This document shows, in pieces, positions 1 through 9,527 of a stretch of 64,000 bases of DNA. Numbering within the stretch: the first letter of the stretch is position 1; each line of letters starts with the position of its first letter. Made by a program: the position numbers and the translations under genes. Source of the stretch: Herbidospora yilanensis (GTDB lineage Bacteria > Actinomycetota > Actinomycetes > Streptosporangiales > Streptosporangiaceae). Below the pieces are notes generated by a model, which was not told where the DNA came from, searched no databases, and saw nothing but the letters and a program-made list of their open reading frames with translations. The stretch is from positions 1 to 64,000 of the forward strand of contig NZ_BBXE01000028.1 in NCBI RefSeq assembly GCF_001570565.1, written 5' to 3'.

Positions 1-1046
1 GCGGCGGCCTGCGTCTGGGCCGGACGGCCCGCGGCGGCGGCCGGGGCGGCGGGCTGCGGACGCGCGGTCTGCTGCGGCACCGGCTGGGCGCGCACCGGCT
101 CGGGCTCGTCGAACCCGGCCGCGATGACCGTCACGCGCACCTCGTCGCCGAGGGCGTCGTCGATGACCGTGCCGAAGATGATGTTGGCGTCGGGCGCGGC
201 GGCGTTGGAGACGAGCTGCGCGGCCTCGTTGATCTCGAACAGGCCCAGGTCGGAGCCGCCCGCGATCGAGAGCAGCACGCCGTGGGCGCCGTCGATGCTG
301 GCCTCCAGCAGCGGGCTGGAGACGGCCATCTCGGCCGCGGCGACCGAGCGGTCGTCGCCGCGCGCGTGGCCGATGCCCATGAGGGCCGAGCCCGCCCCCG
401 ACATGACCGACTTCACGTCGGCGAAGTCGAGGTTGATCAGGCCCGGGGTGGTGATGAGGTCGGTGATGCCCTGGACGCCCGAGAGCAGGACCTGGTCGGC
501 CGCCTTGAAGGCGTCGAGCACGCTGACCTGCCGGTCGCTGATCGACAGCAGCCGGTCGTTCGGGATGACGATGAGGGTGTCGACCTCGGCGCGGAGATTC
601 TCTATTCCGGCCTCCGCCTGCATCGCCCGCCGCTTGCCCTCGAAGGAGAAGGGACGGGTGACCACACCTATTGTCAGCGCGCCGAGCGAGCGGGCGATGT
701 TGGCCACGACGGGCGCGCCGCCGGTGCCGGTGCCGCCGCCCTCACCTGCGGTGACGAACACCATGTCGGCGCCCTTGATGACCTCTTCGATCTCCTCGCG
801 GTGGTCTTCGGCCGCCTTGCGGCCCACCTCGGGGTTGGCGCCTGCGCCGAGGCCGCGGGTGAGCTCCCGGCCGACGTCGAGCTTGACGTCGGCGTCACTC
901 ATCAGCAGCGCCTGGGCGTCGGTGTTGATGGCGATGAACTCGACGCCCTTGAGTCCCTCCTCGATCATCCGGTTGACGGCGTTGACTCCGCCGCCGCCGA
1001 TGCCAACGACTTTGATGACCGCGAGGTAGTTCTGCGGTGCTGCCAC
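1..1046 (-). CDS. ftsZ: Cell division protein FtsZ (3' end cut by window edge)
   Basis: FtsZ is the tubulin-like GTPase that polymerises into the cytokinetic Z-ring. About 348 codons are visible. The start is GTG at 1046 with a GGAAAGG ribosome site about ten bases upstream. The protein begins [20 protein letters not shown], so the N-terminal nucleotide-binding loop is complete. The tubulin signature GGGTGTG lies near residue 105 and the T7-loop region (NLDFADV) near residue 205. The visible C-terminal part becomes a Pro/Ala/Gln linker; the conserved tail that binds FtsA or SepF would lie beyond base 1. It is the last gene seen in the dcw cluster. A 188-bp gap with its own promoter separates it from ftsQ, in keeping with FtsZ being expressed more strongly than the rest of the cluster. 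Confidence 0.97.
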   Translation of the reverse strand, partial: MAAPQNYLAVIKVVGIGGGGVNAVNRMIEEGLKGVEFIAINTDAQALLMSDADVKLDVGRELTRGLGAGANPEVGRKAAEDHREEIEEVIKGADMVFVTAGEGGGTGTGGAPVVANIARSLGALTIGVVTRPFSFEGKRRAMQAEAGIENLRAEVDTLIVIPNDRLLSISDRQVSVLDAFKAADQVLLSGVQGITDLITTPGLINLDFADVKSVMSGAGSALMGIGHARGDDRSVAAAEMAVSSPLLEASIDGAHGVLLSIAGGSDLGLFEINEAAQLVSNAAAPDANIIFGTVIDDALGDEVRVTVIAAGFDEPEPVRAQPVPQQTARPQPAAPAAAAGRPAQTQAA

Positions 1047-1161
1047 GACGAGGGGCCTTTCCGCTCGCTTACATATGTCCGTCACGGGCGGGTGCCCGCA
1101 CTAGCCAACTCTCACCCTCAAGTTGAGATTTAGAGTTATGTCAACCTGAGGATTGATACGG

Positions 1162-1190
1162 ACAGTAGGGTTGCGCCCCGCCAGGGTCAA
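1162..1190 (-). promoter_or_regulatory. Candidate ftsZ promoter
   Basis: In the ftsQ-ftsZ gap, read on the minus strand, TTGACC (1190-1185) is followed after 17 bases by TACTGT (1167-1162), a reasonable sigma-70/HrdB-type pair. Transcription would begin near 1155, leaving a leader of about 110 bases. A second perfect TTGACA (1144-1139) has no convincing -10 partner. The leader also holds the palindrome CTCAACTTGAG flanked by ACTCT/AGAGT. This is a motif reading only. Confidence 0.45.
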
Positions 1191-1234
1191 CTCACCGCGC
1201 CGCAACCGGCCCGGCGTGTCGTGAACACGTCTCC

Positions 1235-1969
1235 TCAGCGTACGGTGACGACTTCCGGAGAGCTCACGTCGAACGTCTGGGCCCGCTGGTCCAGCAGCCC
1301 GAGAAGGATACGGGTCTTGTCGGCCGCGCGCTCGGGCCCGCCGAAGACGACGGTGCGGCCGTCGGAGAGCAGCAGGGTCACCGAATCGGCCGTCTTGGCC
1401 TGCACCTCGTGGACCTTGCGCAGCAGATGGTCGGGCAGCACCCCGAGCACGGTCAGCGCGGCCCGCACCGCCGGGTCCTGCGGGTCGAGGCGCGGCAGCC
1501 GGACCACCGGCAGCCGGGGCGGGGCGACCGCGACGATGTCGAGCACCACGCCGTACCGGTCGACCACGGCCGACTTGCCGTTCATCGGCACCGAGGCCAG
1601 CGCGGTGCGCTCGCGGATCCTGATGACGACGGTGCCCGGCCAGACCCGCTCGACCTTGGCCGACTCGACCTCGGTCACCGCGGCCACCCGCTGCCGGACC
1701 GCCTCGGTGTCGACCGTGGCCATCGGCGTGTCGAGCGGCAGCGCGGCGGCCTGCTCGATCTGCTCGGCCGCCAGGCCCAGCACGCCCTCGACCCGGATCT
1801 CCTTGACCCCCAGCACGGGCGACAGGAACACCAGCCACCCCGAGACCGCCAGCGTGCCGCCGGTGATCAGGGCCGCGGTGGCGAACCGCCAGATGCCCGG
1901 CCGCTTGCGGACCGCCCGCTCGGCGGCGGGCGGCCTGTCGGTGAGCGCCGGAGCTTCCGAAGGGGTCAC
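1235..1969 (-). CDS. ftsQ: Cell division protein FtsQ
   Basis: FtsQ is a bitopic membrane protein linking early and late divisome proteins through the FtsQLB complex. This 244-residue protein has a basic cytoplasmic N-terminus, one membrane helix at about residues 27-50 (FATAALITGGTLAVSGWLVF) and then a POTRA domain beginning VKEIRVEGVLGL, followed by the FtsQ beta domain with IRERTALASV and VVDRYGVVL. The start overlaps the murC stop by 4 bases, so it is probably translationally coupled to murC. The length is usual for actinobacterial FtsQ. Confidence 0.94.
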   Translation of the reverse strand: MTPSEAPALTDRPPAAERAVRKRPGIWRFATAALITGGTLAVSGWLVFLSPVLGVKEIRVEGVLGLAAEQIEQAAALPLDTPMATVDTEAVRQRVAAVTEVESAKVERVWPGTVVIRIRERTALASVPMNGKSAVVDRYGVVLDIVAVAPPRLPVVRLPRLDPQDPAVRAALTVLGVLPDHLLRKVHEVQAKTADSVTLLLSDGRTVVFGGPERAADKTRILLGLLDQRAQTFDVSSPEVVTVR

Positions 1970-3363
1970 CGCGACCGCAGCTCCGCGACGATGCGGGGGC
2001 CGAGCTCGGTGACGTCGCCGGCGCCCATCGTGAGCACGATGTCGCCGGGACGGGCCCGCTCGGCGACCAGCGCCGGGACGGCCGCCCGGTCGGGCGCGTA
2101 GGCCACGTTGCCGGCCGGGAGCGTCACCTTGCCGGCCACCAGCGCGCCGGAGACCCCAGGCTCGGGGTCCTCGCGGGCGCCGTACACGTCCAGGACGATC
2201 GCCTCGTCGGCCAGGCCGAGCGCGGCGCCGAACTCGTCGGCGAAGAAGCGGGTGCGGCTGTAGAGGTGGGGCTGGAAGACGGCGATGACCCGGCCCGCCC
2301 CGGCCACCACGTCGCGGGCGGCGCGCAGGTCGGCGGCCAGCTCGGTCGGGTGGTGGGCGTAGCTGTCGAAGACGGTGACGCCGTCGGCCTCGCCCTTGGA
2401 CTCGAACCGCCGCTTGGCCCCGGTGAAGGCGGCCAGGCCGTCTCTGACCTCGTCGAACGGCAGGCCGAGGTCGAGGGCGACGGCGATGACCGCGGTGGCG
2501 TTGAGGGCGTTGTGGCGGCCCGGCACCGACAGGCGGACCGCGCCGTGGCCCTTGAGGGTGAACTCGACGCCGAGGCCGCGCGGCACCACGTCGCAGATGC
2601 GCAGGTCGGCCTCCTCGCCCTCACCGTAGGTGACGACCTTCAGGCCCCGCGCGCGGGCGATCGGGGCCAGCGCGGCGGCGCCCGGGTCGTCGGAGCAGAG
2701 CACGATCGTCTCGCCGACGCGCTCGACGAAGCGGGCGAAGCTGTCGTAGACGGCCTGCGGCTCGCCGTAGTTGTCGAGGTGGTCGGGCTCGACGTTGGTG
2801 ACCACCGCGATGCGCGGGGCCAGCATCAGGAACGAGCCGTCGCTCTCGTCGGCCTCGGCGACGAACGCCCGGCCGGTGCCCTCGTCGGCGCCCAGGCCCG
2901 TGGTGACGAGCTGGCCGCCGACGCAGTAGGACGGGTCGGCGCCGCACTTCTGCAGCGCCACCGTGAGCATCGAGGTCGTGGTCGTCTTGCCGTGGGTGCC
3001 GGCGACGGCGACCCCGGTCTTGCCGGTCATGACGGCCGCGAGCGCGGCGGCGCGCGGGATGATGCGCACGTTCTGCCGCAGCGCCTCCCCCAGTTCGGGG
3101 TTGGAGTCGCGGATCGCGGTGGAGACCACGACCGTGTTGACGTCGCGGATGTGCGAGGCGGCGTGGCCGACGTGGACGGTCGCGCCCAGCTCACGCAGCT
3201 CGGTCAGCAGGTCGGAGCTGCGGGCGTCGCTGCCCGAGACGGCCACCCCGCGCTTGAGCAGGATGCGGGCGATGCCGGACATGCCGGCGCCGCCGATCCC
3301 GATGAAGTGGACCCGCCCGAGTTCCTCGGCGGGGATGGGCTCAACCAGTTTGACCAGACTCAT
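1966..3363 (-). CDS. murC: UDP-N-acetylmuramate--L-alanine ligase MurC
   Basis: MurC adds L-alanine to UDP-MurNAc, the first amino acid of the peptidoglycan stem, in the cytoplasm. The 465-residue protein starts at an ATG that overlaps the murG stop (ATGA). It shows the N-terminal Rossmann motif [13 protein letters not shown] (about residues 19-31), the P-loop [12 protein letters not shown] (about 115-126), the Mur-ligase sequence HLDNYG and the C-terminal domain with DSYAHHPTE. Length and motifs fit active MurC. The open frame runs upstream through murG, but that part is an antisense-free shadow of murG and not coding. It sits between murG and ftsQ in the dcw operon. Confidence 0.97.
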   Translation of the reverse strand: MSLVKLVEPIPAEELGRVHFIGIGGAGMSGIARILLKRGVAVSGSDARSSDLLTELRELGATVHVGHAASHIRDVNTVVVSTAIRDSNPELGEALRQNVRIIPRAAALAAVMTGKTGVAVAGTHGKTTTTSMLTVALQKCGADPSYCVGGQLVTTGLGADEGTGRAFVAEADESDGSFLMLAPRIAVVTNVEPDHLDNYGEPQAVYDSFARFVERVGETIVLCSDDPGAAALAPIARARGLKVVTYGEGEEADLRICDVVPRGLGVEFTLKGHGAVRLSVPGRHNALNATAVIAVALDLGLPFDEVRDGLAAFTGAKRRFESKGEADGVTVFDSYAHHPTELAADLRAARDVVAGAGRVIAVFQPHLYSRTRFFADEFGAALGLADEAIVLDVYGAREDPEPGVSGALVAGKVTLPAGNVAYAPDRAAVPALVAERARPGDIVLTMGAGDVTELGPRIVAELRSR

Positions 3364-4439
3364 CGGGCTGCGATCTCCAGAACCTTGCGGGCGAGCGTCA
3401 CGTCGGCGTCCTTGCGTCCCATCCGGGCGGCGGCCTCCGACATGGCCGCTATCCGGTTGGGGTCGTGGAGCAGGGGCGCGAGGTTGCGCATGATCCAGTC
3501 GGGGGAGAGCTCGGCGTCGTCGACCATCAGGCCGCCGCCCGCCCGCACGATCGGCTCGGCGTTCAGGCGCTGCTCGCCGTTGCCGTGGGGCAGCGGCACG
3601 TAGGCGGCCGGGAGGCCGACGGCGGTCAGCTCGGCGGTGGTCATCGCGCCGCTGCGGCAGAGCACCAGGTCGGCGGCGGCGTAGGCCAGGTCCATGCGGT
3701 CGACGTAGGGCAGGATGACGTACTGCGGGTCGCCGGGCGGGGGCTCGACCTCGACGGTGTTCTTCGGGCCGATCACGTGGATGACCTGGATGCCGGCGCG
3801 GCGCAGGTAGGGCTCGGCGTTGAGGGCCGAGTTGTTGATCGAGCGGGCCCCCTGGGAGCCGCCGAACACCAGCAGCGTCGGGCGGTCGCTCTCCAGGCCG
3901 AAGTAGGACCGCGCCTTGTCGCCCAGCGAGAACCGGTCGAGCGTTGAGACGTCTTTGCGGAGCGGGATGCCGACGTGCTCGGCGTTGGGCAGCGGCGTGT
4001 CGGGGTGGCCGGTGAACACGTGGGTCGTCAGCCGCGCGCCCAGCCGGTTGGCCAGGCCCGGGCGCGGGTTCGCCTCGTGCACGACGATCGGCACGCCCTT
4101 GCGGCGCGCCCCCAGGTAGCCGGGCGTGGCGACGTAGCCGCCGAAGCCGACCAGGATGTCGGCCCCCACCCGCTCCAGGATGTTGCCCGCGGCGCTGATC
4201 GCCCCGGCGAGCCGCCCCGGCACGGTCAGGAGCTGAGGCGTCAGCGCGCGGGGCAGCGGAACCGCGGGCACGAGCGCGAGCTCGTAACCCCGGGCCGGGA
4301 CCAGCCGCGTCTCCAGGCCGCGTTCGGTGCCGAGGCAGGTGATGCCGATCGACGGGTCGAACTGACGAAGCGCGTCGGCCAGCGCCAGCGCCGGCTCGAT
4401 GTGGCCGGCCGTCCCGCCGCCGGCGAGGACAACCCTCAT
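3360..4439 (-). CDS. murG: UDP-GlcNAc:lipid I GlcNAc transferase MurG
   Basis: MurG is a membrane-associated GT-B glycosyltransferase that adds GlcNAc to lipid I to make lipid II. The 359-residue protein starts [18 protein letters not shown], the glycine-rich loop that binds the lipid acceptor. It has the second glycine-rich stretch [14 protein letters not shown] (about 94-107), [14 protein letters not shown] (about 190-203) and the donor-site sequence [11 protein letters not shown] (about 260-270). It is followed by murC with a 4-base overlap and preceded by ftsW with a 42-base gap, so lipid II synthesis and flipping/polymerisation genes are adjacent. Confidence 0.97.
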   Translation of the reverse strand: MRVVLAGGGTAGHIEPALALADALRQFDPSIGITCLGTERGLETRLVPARGYELALVPAVPLPRALTPQLLTVPGRLAGAISAAGNILERVGADILVGFGGYVATPGYLGARRKGVPIVVHEANPRPGLANRLGARLTTHVFTGHPDTPLPNAEHVGIPLRKDVSTLDRFSLGDKARSYFGLESDRPTLLVFGGSQGARSINNSALNAEPYLRRAGIQVIHVIGPKNTVEVEPPPGDPQYVILPYVDRMDLAYAAADLVLCRSGAMTTAELTAVGLPAAYVPLPHGNGEQRLNAEPIVRAGGGLMVDDAELSPDWIMRNLAPLLHDPNRIAAMSEAAARMGRKDADVTLARKVLEIAAR

Positions 4440-4481
4440 GTCTCTCCCTAGTCGTGCTATGGACCGATTCGCCCAGGGCGG

Positions 4482-5735
4482 TCAGGTCTTGAGGCCAAGC
4501 CAGCTTAGAGCCCGTGCGGCCGGGCCGGGGCCCCGTGCGGCCAAGGCCTCGGCGGCCCCCGGCTCGCGTTTGGCGAACGACAACAACATGCCAAGCGCGG
4601 CGAGCGTCGGCAACAGCGCCGATCCGCCGTAGGAGACCAGGGGCAGCGGGATGCCGGTGATCGGCAGCGCGCCGATGACGGCGCCGATGTTGACGATCGC
4701 CTGCCCGCCGATCCAGGCCGTGCAGGCCGCCGCGGTCAGCCGGATGAACGGGTCTCTGGTCCGGGAGGCGATGCGCAGCCCGGCGTAGCAGAGCAGGCCG
4801 AACAGGGCGAGCACCGTGAGGGTGCCCATCAGGCCGAGCTCCTCGCCGAGGATCGCGAAGATGAAGTCGCTCTCGCCGTGGGGCAGCCAGTCCCATTTCT
4901 GCCGTGACGACCCGAGGCCCAGCCCGAACCAGCCGCCCGACCCCATCGCGATCTGCCCCTGGGCGGCCTGGTAGCCCGACCCCTGCGCGTTGCCCCAGGG
5001 ATTCAGCCAGCCCTCGATGCGGTCGGACCGATATCCCTCAGAGATGATCATGAAGACGGTGGCCATGGCGAGGAGGGACAGGATGCCGGCGAAGAGCCGT
5101 ACCGGAGCCCCGACGACCCACAGCAGCGCCAGGAAGATGATCATCAGCACGATCGTGGTGCCGAGGTCGCGGCCGAGCATGACCAGCACGGCCAGGATGG
5201 CGACGCCGGGCATCAGCGGGACCAGCAGGTGCCGCCACTCGATCATCCCGTTGCGCGCCCTGCGGGCGAGCAGGTCGGCGCCCCAGATCACCATGGCCAG
5301 CTTGGCCGGCTCCGACGGCTGGATGGTCAGGCTGCCGATGTAGATCCAGCGCTGCGCGCCGAGCTCGGCGGAGCCGATGAAGATGGTCATGACCAGGCCG
5401 ATGATGGACAACGCCATCAGCGGATATCCGGCCAGCCGGAAGTAGCGCTGCGGGAGCTTCGAGCAGACGTACATGAGCGGCAGGCCGAGCCCGACCGACA
5501 ACGACTGCTTGAGGAACCAGTAGAACGGGTCGCCCATCATCTGCAGCGCCTCGATCGACGAGGCCGACAACACCATCATCAGGCCGAGCGCCAGCAGCAG
5601 GGCGCTGCAGCCGAGGATCAGGTAGTAGGAGGTCAGCGGGCGGCTCAGCAGCTCGCGCAGGGCGCCGAGCTGGGTCGCCGCCCACGACGGACGCGACCGG
5701 GTCTGGGTCTCCTCCGCCTCCTGGGTGGCGGTCAC
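4482..5735 (-). CDS. ftsW: Lipid II polymerase FtsW (SEDS family)
   Basis: FtsW is a polytopic SEDS glycosyltransferase that polymerises lipid II at the septum together with its partner FtsI. The 417-residue protein begins at a GTG that overlaps the murD stop (GTGA). About ten membrane segments are visible after a cytoplasmic, Glu/Thr-rich N-terminus. SEDS hallmarks include GAQRWIYIGSLTIQPSEPAK (about residues 126-145), the large extracellular loop with GWLNPWGNAQGSGYQ and HGESDFIFAILGEELG (about 280-295), and PLVSYGGSALL near residue 370. FtsI is encoded in the same cluster. Confidence 0.96.
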   Translation of the reverse strand: MTATQEAEETQTRSRPSWAATQLGALRELLSRPLTSYYLILGCSALLLALGLMMVLSASSIEALQMMGDPFYWFLKQSLSVGLGLPLMYVCSKLPQRYFRLAGYPLMALSIIGLVMTIFIGSAELGAQRWIYIGSLTIQPSEPAKLAMVIWGADLLARRARNGMIEWRHLLVPLMPGVAILAVLVMLGRDLGTTIVLMIIFLALLWVVGAPVRLFAGILSLLAMATVFMIISEGYRSDRIEGWLNPWGNAQGSGYQAAQGQIAMGSGGWFGLGLGSSRQKWDWLPHGESDFIFAILGEELGLMGTLTVLALFGLLCYAGLRIASRTRDPFIRLTAAACTAWIGGQAIVNIGAVIGALPITGIPLPLVSYGGSALLPTLAALGMLLSFAKREPGAAEALAARGPGPAARALSWLGLKT

Positions 5736-7093
5736 CGCTCTTCCAGGGTGCGAACGGCGCGCGCGAAGGCGTCTCCCCGCGCGCCGTAGTTGGCGAACAT
5801 GTCCAATGACGCCCCGGCGGGGGCCAGCAGCACGGTGTCACCCGGGGAGGCGAGCCGGGCGGCTTCGGTGACGACACGGTCCATGACCCCAGTGTCTTCC
5901 CCGCCGACCTCCACAACGGGAACATCCGGCGCGTGTCGCGCGAGCGCCTCGGCGATCCTGGCGCGGTCGGCGCCCAGCAGCACCGCGCCGCGCAGCCGCT
6001 TGGCGGACCTCGCGACCAGCTCCTCGACGTCGGCCCCCTTGAGCTGCCCGCCCGCGACCCACACGATCGAGCCGTACGCCGCCAGCGACGCCCCCGCCGC
6101 GTGGGGGTTGGTGGCTTTGGAGTCGTCGACGTAGGAGACCCCGTTCACGGTCGCCACGTGGGCGATCCGGTGGGGGTCGGGGGTGAACGCCGTCAGGCCC
6201 TCGCGCACCGCCTCGGGCGGCACGCCGAACGACCGGGCGAGCGCGGCGGCGGCCAGCGCGTTGGCGACGTTGTGGGGCGCGAACGGCCTGATGTCGCCCA
6301 GCGTGGCCAGCTCGACCGCCGAGGTGCGCGGGTCGTCGACGAAGGCCCGGTCGACCAGCAGGTCCTCCACCACGCCCAGTTCCCCCGGCCGGGGCACCTG
6401 GAGCGTGCAGCCCACCGAGTCGTAGGGCTCGGCGAGCCGGGCCGACCAGGGGTCGTCGGCGTTGTGCACGACCACGCCGGCGTTGGCGAAGATGCGGGCC
6501 TTGGCGGCGGCGTACTCCTCGAAGGAGCCGTGCCAGTCGATGTGGTCGGGCGCGACGTTGAGGATCGCGGCGGCCGCCGGGGCGACGCTGGACGACCAGT
6601 GGAGCTGGAAGCTCGACAACTCCACGGCCAGCACGGTGGTGTCGCCGGGGTCGAGCACCGCCTCGATGATCGGCGTGCCGACGTTGCCGACCGCGAGCGG
6701 CCGCTCCCCCGCCTTCTCCAGGATGGACGTCAGCATCCGCACAGCCGTCGTCTTGCCGTTGGTCCCGGTGAGCGCCAGCCACGGCGCGGCGCCCTCGTGG
6801 CGCAGCCGCCAGGCCAGCTCGACCTCGCCGATGACCTCGACGCCGGCCGCCGCCGCTTCGAGCAGCAGCGGGTGGTCGGGCCGCCAGCCGGGCGAGGTGA
6901 CGACCAGTTCCACCTTGTCGGGCAGCCCGGCGGCCTTCTCGACCCCCAGATCGGCCAGCTCCGCGGGGAGCGGCCGGTCGGACTGCTCGACCACGACGAC
7001 CCGCTCGCCGCCCAGGGCCAGGCCGCGCGCGGCGGCGGTGCCCGAGACGCCGAGCCCGGCGACGACGACACGGCTCACGTCTTGGGCATCCAT
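5732..7093 (-). CDS. murD: UDP-MurNAc-L-alanine--D-glutamate ligase MurD
   Basis: MurD adds D-glutamate to UDP-MurNAc-L-Ala. Motifs are an N-terminal dinucleotide-fold sequence [16 protein letters not shown], the P-loop [14 protein letters not shown] (about residues 118-131), [12 protein letters not shown] in the central domain and [13 protein letters not shown] in the C-terminal domain. Two starts are possible: ATG at 7093, inside the mraY 3' end, and GTG at 7078, which makes the 4-base GTGA overlap used at most junctions of this cluster. I give the longer form (453 residues); the shorter would be 448. Neither has a strong ribosome site. Confidence 0.96.
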   Translation of the reverse strand: MDAQDVSRVVVAGLGVSGTAAARGLALGGERVVVVEQSDRPLPAELADLGVEKAAGLPDKVELVVTSPGWRPDHPLLLEAAAAGVEVIGEVELAWRLRHEGAAPWLALTGTNGKTTAVRMLTSILEKAGERPLAVGNVGTPIIEAVLDPGDTTVLAVELSSFQLHWSSSVAPAAAAILNVAPDHIDWHGSFEEYAAAKARIFANAGVVVHNADDPWSARLAEPYDSVGCTLQVPRPGELGVVEDLLVDRAFVDDPRTSAVELATLGDIRPFAPHNVANALAAAALARSFGVPPEAVREGLTAFTPDPHRIAHVATVNGVSYVDDSKATNPHAAGASLAAYGSIVWVAGGQLKGADVEELVARSAKRLRGAVLLGADRARIAEALARHAPDVPVVEVGGEDTGVMDRVVTEAARLASPGDTVLLAPAGASLDMFANYGARGDAFARAVRTLEER

Positions 7094-8151
7094 TCCACGT
7101 AGAAGAGACCGAGCCCGGCCGCGGCGCACAACATCGCGATCAGCCAGAACCGGACCACGATGGTGGTCTCGGCCCAGCCCTTGAGCTCGAAGTGGTGCTG
7201 GAGGGGCGCCATCCGGAAGATGCGTTTCCTGGTCATCTTGAAGAACCCGACCTGGATGATCACCGAGGAGGTGATGATGACGGTCAGGCCCGCCAGGAGC
7301 AGCAGCAGGAGCTGGGTGCGGGTGGTGATGGCCAGACCGGCGATCACGCCGCCGAGGGCCAGCGACCCGGTGTCGCCCATGAAGATCTTGGCCGGGGGGG
7401 CGTTCCACCACAGGAACCCGATCAGCGCGCCCAGCACGGCGGCGGCGACGACGGCCAGGTCGAGGGGGTCGCGCACGATGTAGCAGTTGGGCCCGAGGAT
7501 CGCGGTCGTGCAGCTGTTGCGGAGCTGCCAGTTGCCGATGAGCACGTACGACGCCAGCACCACGCCGGTCGCCCCGGAGGCGAGGCCGTCGAGGCCGTCG
7601 GTCAGGTTCACCGCGTTGGAGAACCCGACGATCATGATGAGCACCCAGATGATGAAGCCGATGAGCCCGATCGGGGGACCGAAGTCGCGGAGGAACGACA
7701 ACCGCGTCTCGGCGGGGGTGACCGCGTAGGCGTTGGGGAAACGCACCACGAGGACGGCGAAGACGACGCCGACGAGGAGCTGGCCGAGGGCCTTGGCGCC
7801 CGACCGCAGGCCCAGGCTGCGCTGCTTGTAGATCTTGATGAAGTCGTCGAGGAAGCCGACCACGCCCAGGCCGGTCATGAGGAAGAGGACCAGGAGGGCG
7901 GAGGCGGTGGGGGGCGAGGGGTTGGCCGACAACATGGTGGCCAGGTGGGCCACGGCGTAGCCGAGGAGGGCGGCGATCACGATCACCGTGCCGCCCATGG
8001 TGGGCGTGCCCTTCTTGTCGTAGTGGCCCTGGGGGCCCTCCTCGCGGATGTTCTGGCCGTAGCCGCGCCGCCCGAACAGCCGGATCGCGATGGGGGTGCC
8101 GAGCATCGAGACGACGAGCGCGACCGCTGCGGCGACGATGATGTCTCTCAC
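7075..8151 (-). CDS. mraY: Phospho-N-acetylmuramoyl-pentapeptide transferase MraY
   Basis: MraY transfers phospho-MurNAc-pentapeptide to undecaprenyl phosphate, giving lipid I at the inner face of the membrane. The protein has 358 residues and about ten membrane segments. Family signatures include [17 protein letters not shown] (about residues 37-53), [15 protein letters not shown] (aspartate-rich motif, about 101-115), [15 protein letters not shown] (about 178-192), [12 protein letters not shown] (about 257-268) and the histidine cluster [12 protein letters not shown] near the C-terminus. GTG start overlaps the murF stop by 4 bases. Confidence 0.97.
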   Translation of the reverse strand: MRDIIVAAAVALVVSMLGTPIAIRLFGRRGYGQNIREEGPQGHYDKKGTPTMGGTVIVIAALLGYAVAHLATMLSANPSPPTASALLVLFLMTGLGVVGFLDDFIKIYKQRSLGLRSGAKALGQLLVGVVFAVLVVRFPNAYAVTPAETRLSFLRDFGPPIGLIGFIIWVLIMIVGFSNAVNLTDGLDGLASGATGVVLASYVLIGNWQLRNSCTTAILGPNCYIVRDPLDLAVVAAAVLGALIGFLWWNAPPAKIFMGDTGSLALGGVIAGLAITTRTQLLLLLLAGLTVIITSSVIIQVGFFKMTRKRIFRMAPLQHHFELKGWAETTIVVRFWLIAMLCAAAGLGLFYVEWMPKT

Positions 8152-9527
8152 CGGGCGTCACCCCCCGACCCCGTGGTCAGCAGCGCTTCGGCGACCTTCT
8201 CCAGCCCGGCGGCCCGGGGTCCCTTGATCAGCACGACGTCTCCCGGCGCGAGGCGGCCGGTGAGCTCGGCCACGGCGGCCTCGACGTCGGGGGCGTGGAT
8301 CGCGTCGGGGGCGCCGGCGATGATCTGCCCGGCGTCGTCGCCCACGACCACCAGGGCCTCCAGACCGGCTCCCGCGGCCAGCCGGCCGACCCCCGCGTTG
8401 AGCTCGGCGGCGTCGTCGCCCAGCTCGCGCAGGGAGGCCACGACCGCGAACTTGCGGCGGTGGCCGGCCAGGGCGTGCATCGCGGCGAAGGCGGCGCGCA
8501 TCGAGTCGGGGTTGGCGTTGTAGGCGTCGTTGATCACGGTCACGCCGTCGGCGCGGTCGGTGACCTCCATCCGCCAGCGGCTGCGCGGCTCGGCCAGCGA
8601 CAACTCCTCGGCGATGGCGGCCGGCGACAGCCCCAGCTCGTGGGCGGCGGCCGCGGCGGCCAGGGCGTTCTCGACCGCGTGGGCGCCGTGCAGGCGCAGC
8701 GCGACCTCGGCCTCGCCCGAGGGGGTGTGGAGGGTGAACCGGGCCCGGCCGCGGTCGTCGAGGGTCTCGTGGGAGGCGCGCACGTGCGCGCCGCGCGAGC
8801 GGCCGAAGTAGAGGACCCGCGCCCGGGTGCGCCCGCTCATCGCGGCGACCAGCGGGTCGTCGAGGTTGAGCACCGCGACGCCCGAGGAGGGCAGCGCCTC
8901 GGGCAGCTCGCCCTTGGCCCGCGCGATGGCCTCCTTGCCGCCGAACACGCCGAGGTGCGCGGTGCCGACGTTGAGGACCACCCCGATGGACGGCGGGGCG
9001 ATTCCCGCCAGATAAGCGATATGTCCGGCATTACGCGCCGAAAGCTCCAGCACCAGGAACCGCGTGTCCTCATCGGCCTTGAGCACCGTGAGGGGGTGCC
9101 CGATCTCGTTGTTGTACGACCCCACCGGCGCCACCGTTGGACCGATCCTGGCCGTCAGCCGTGCCAGGAGGTCTTTGGTCGACGTCTTGCCGGCCGACCC
9201 GGTCACGCCCACCACGGTCGCCTTCGGCAGGTTCGTGACGACGGCGTTGGCCAGCTTCGCCAGCGCCGCCACGACGTCGCCGACCACGACGGCGGGCCCG
9301 TCGACCGGCCGGGAGGCCAGCACGGCGGCCGCGCCCGAGGCGAGGGCCTGGGCGGCGAAGTCGTGGCCGTCGGCCCGCTCGCCCCTGATCGCGGCGAACA
9401 ACGACCCCGGCTCGGCGGCCCGCGAGTCGATCACGACCGGGCCTCTCACGACGGCGCCCGGGTCGGCCTGGCCCGTGAGGGCGCCCGATGTGATCTCTGC
9501 GACCCGGCCCAGCGGCAACGGGATCAT
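8148..9527 (-). CDS. murF: UDP-MurNAc-tripeptide--D-Ala-D-Ala ligase MurF
   Basis: MurF adds D-Ala-D-Ala to complete the UDP-MurNAc-pentapeptide. In the 459-residue protein the N-terminal domain has [19 protein letters not shown], the P-loop is [14 protein letters not shown] (about residues 109-122), [14 protein letters not shown] follows as in MurF proteins, and the C-terminal domain contains [15 protein letters not shown] (about 333-347), the DAYNANP signature that separates MurF from MurE. ATG start with a 4-base overlap on the murE stop. Confidence 0.97.
   Translation of the reverse strand: MIPLPLGRVAEITSGALTGQADPGAVVRGPVVIDSRAAEPGSLFAAIRGERADGHDFAAQALASGAAAVLASRPVDGPAVVVGDVVAALAKLANAVVTNLPKATVVGVTGSAGKTSTKDLLARLTARIGPTVAPVGSYNNEIGHPLTVLKADEDTRFLVLELSARNAGHIAYLAGIAPPSIGVVLNVGTAHLGVFGGKEAIARAKGELPEALPSSGVAVLNLDDPLVAAMSGRTRARVLYFGRSRGAHVRASHETLDDRGRARFTLHTPSGEAEVALRLHGAHAVENALAAAAAAHELGLSPAAIAEELSLAEPRSRWRMEVTDRADGVTVINDAYNANPDSMRAAFAAMHALAGHRRKFAVVASLRELGDDAAELNAGVGRLAAGAGLEALVVVGDDAGQIIAGAPDAIHAPDVEAAVAELTGRLAPGDVVLIKGPRAAGLEKVAEALLTTGSGGDAR

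Noticed and set aside
1139-1144. Perfect TTGACA as a second ftsZ promoter
   Set aside because: No acceptable -10 at 16-18 bases; kept only as a remark in the findings.
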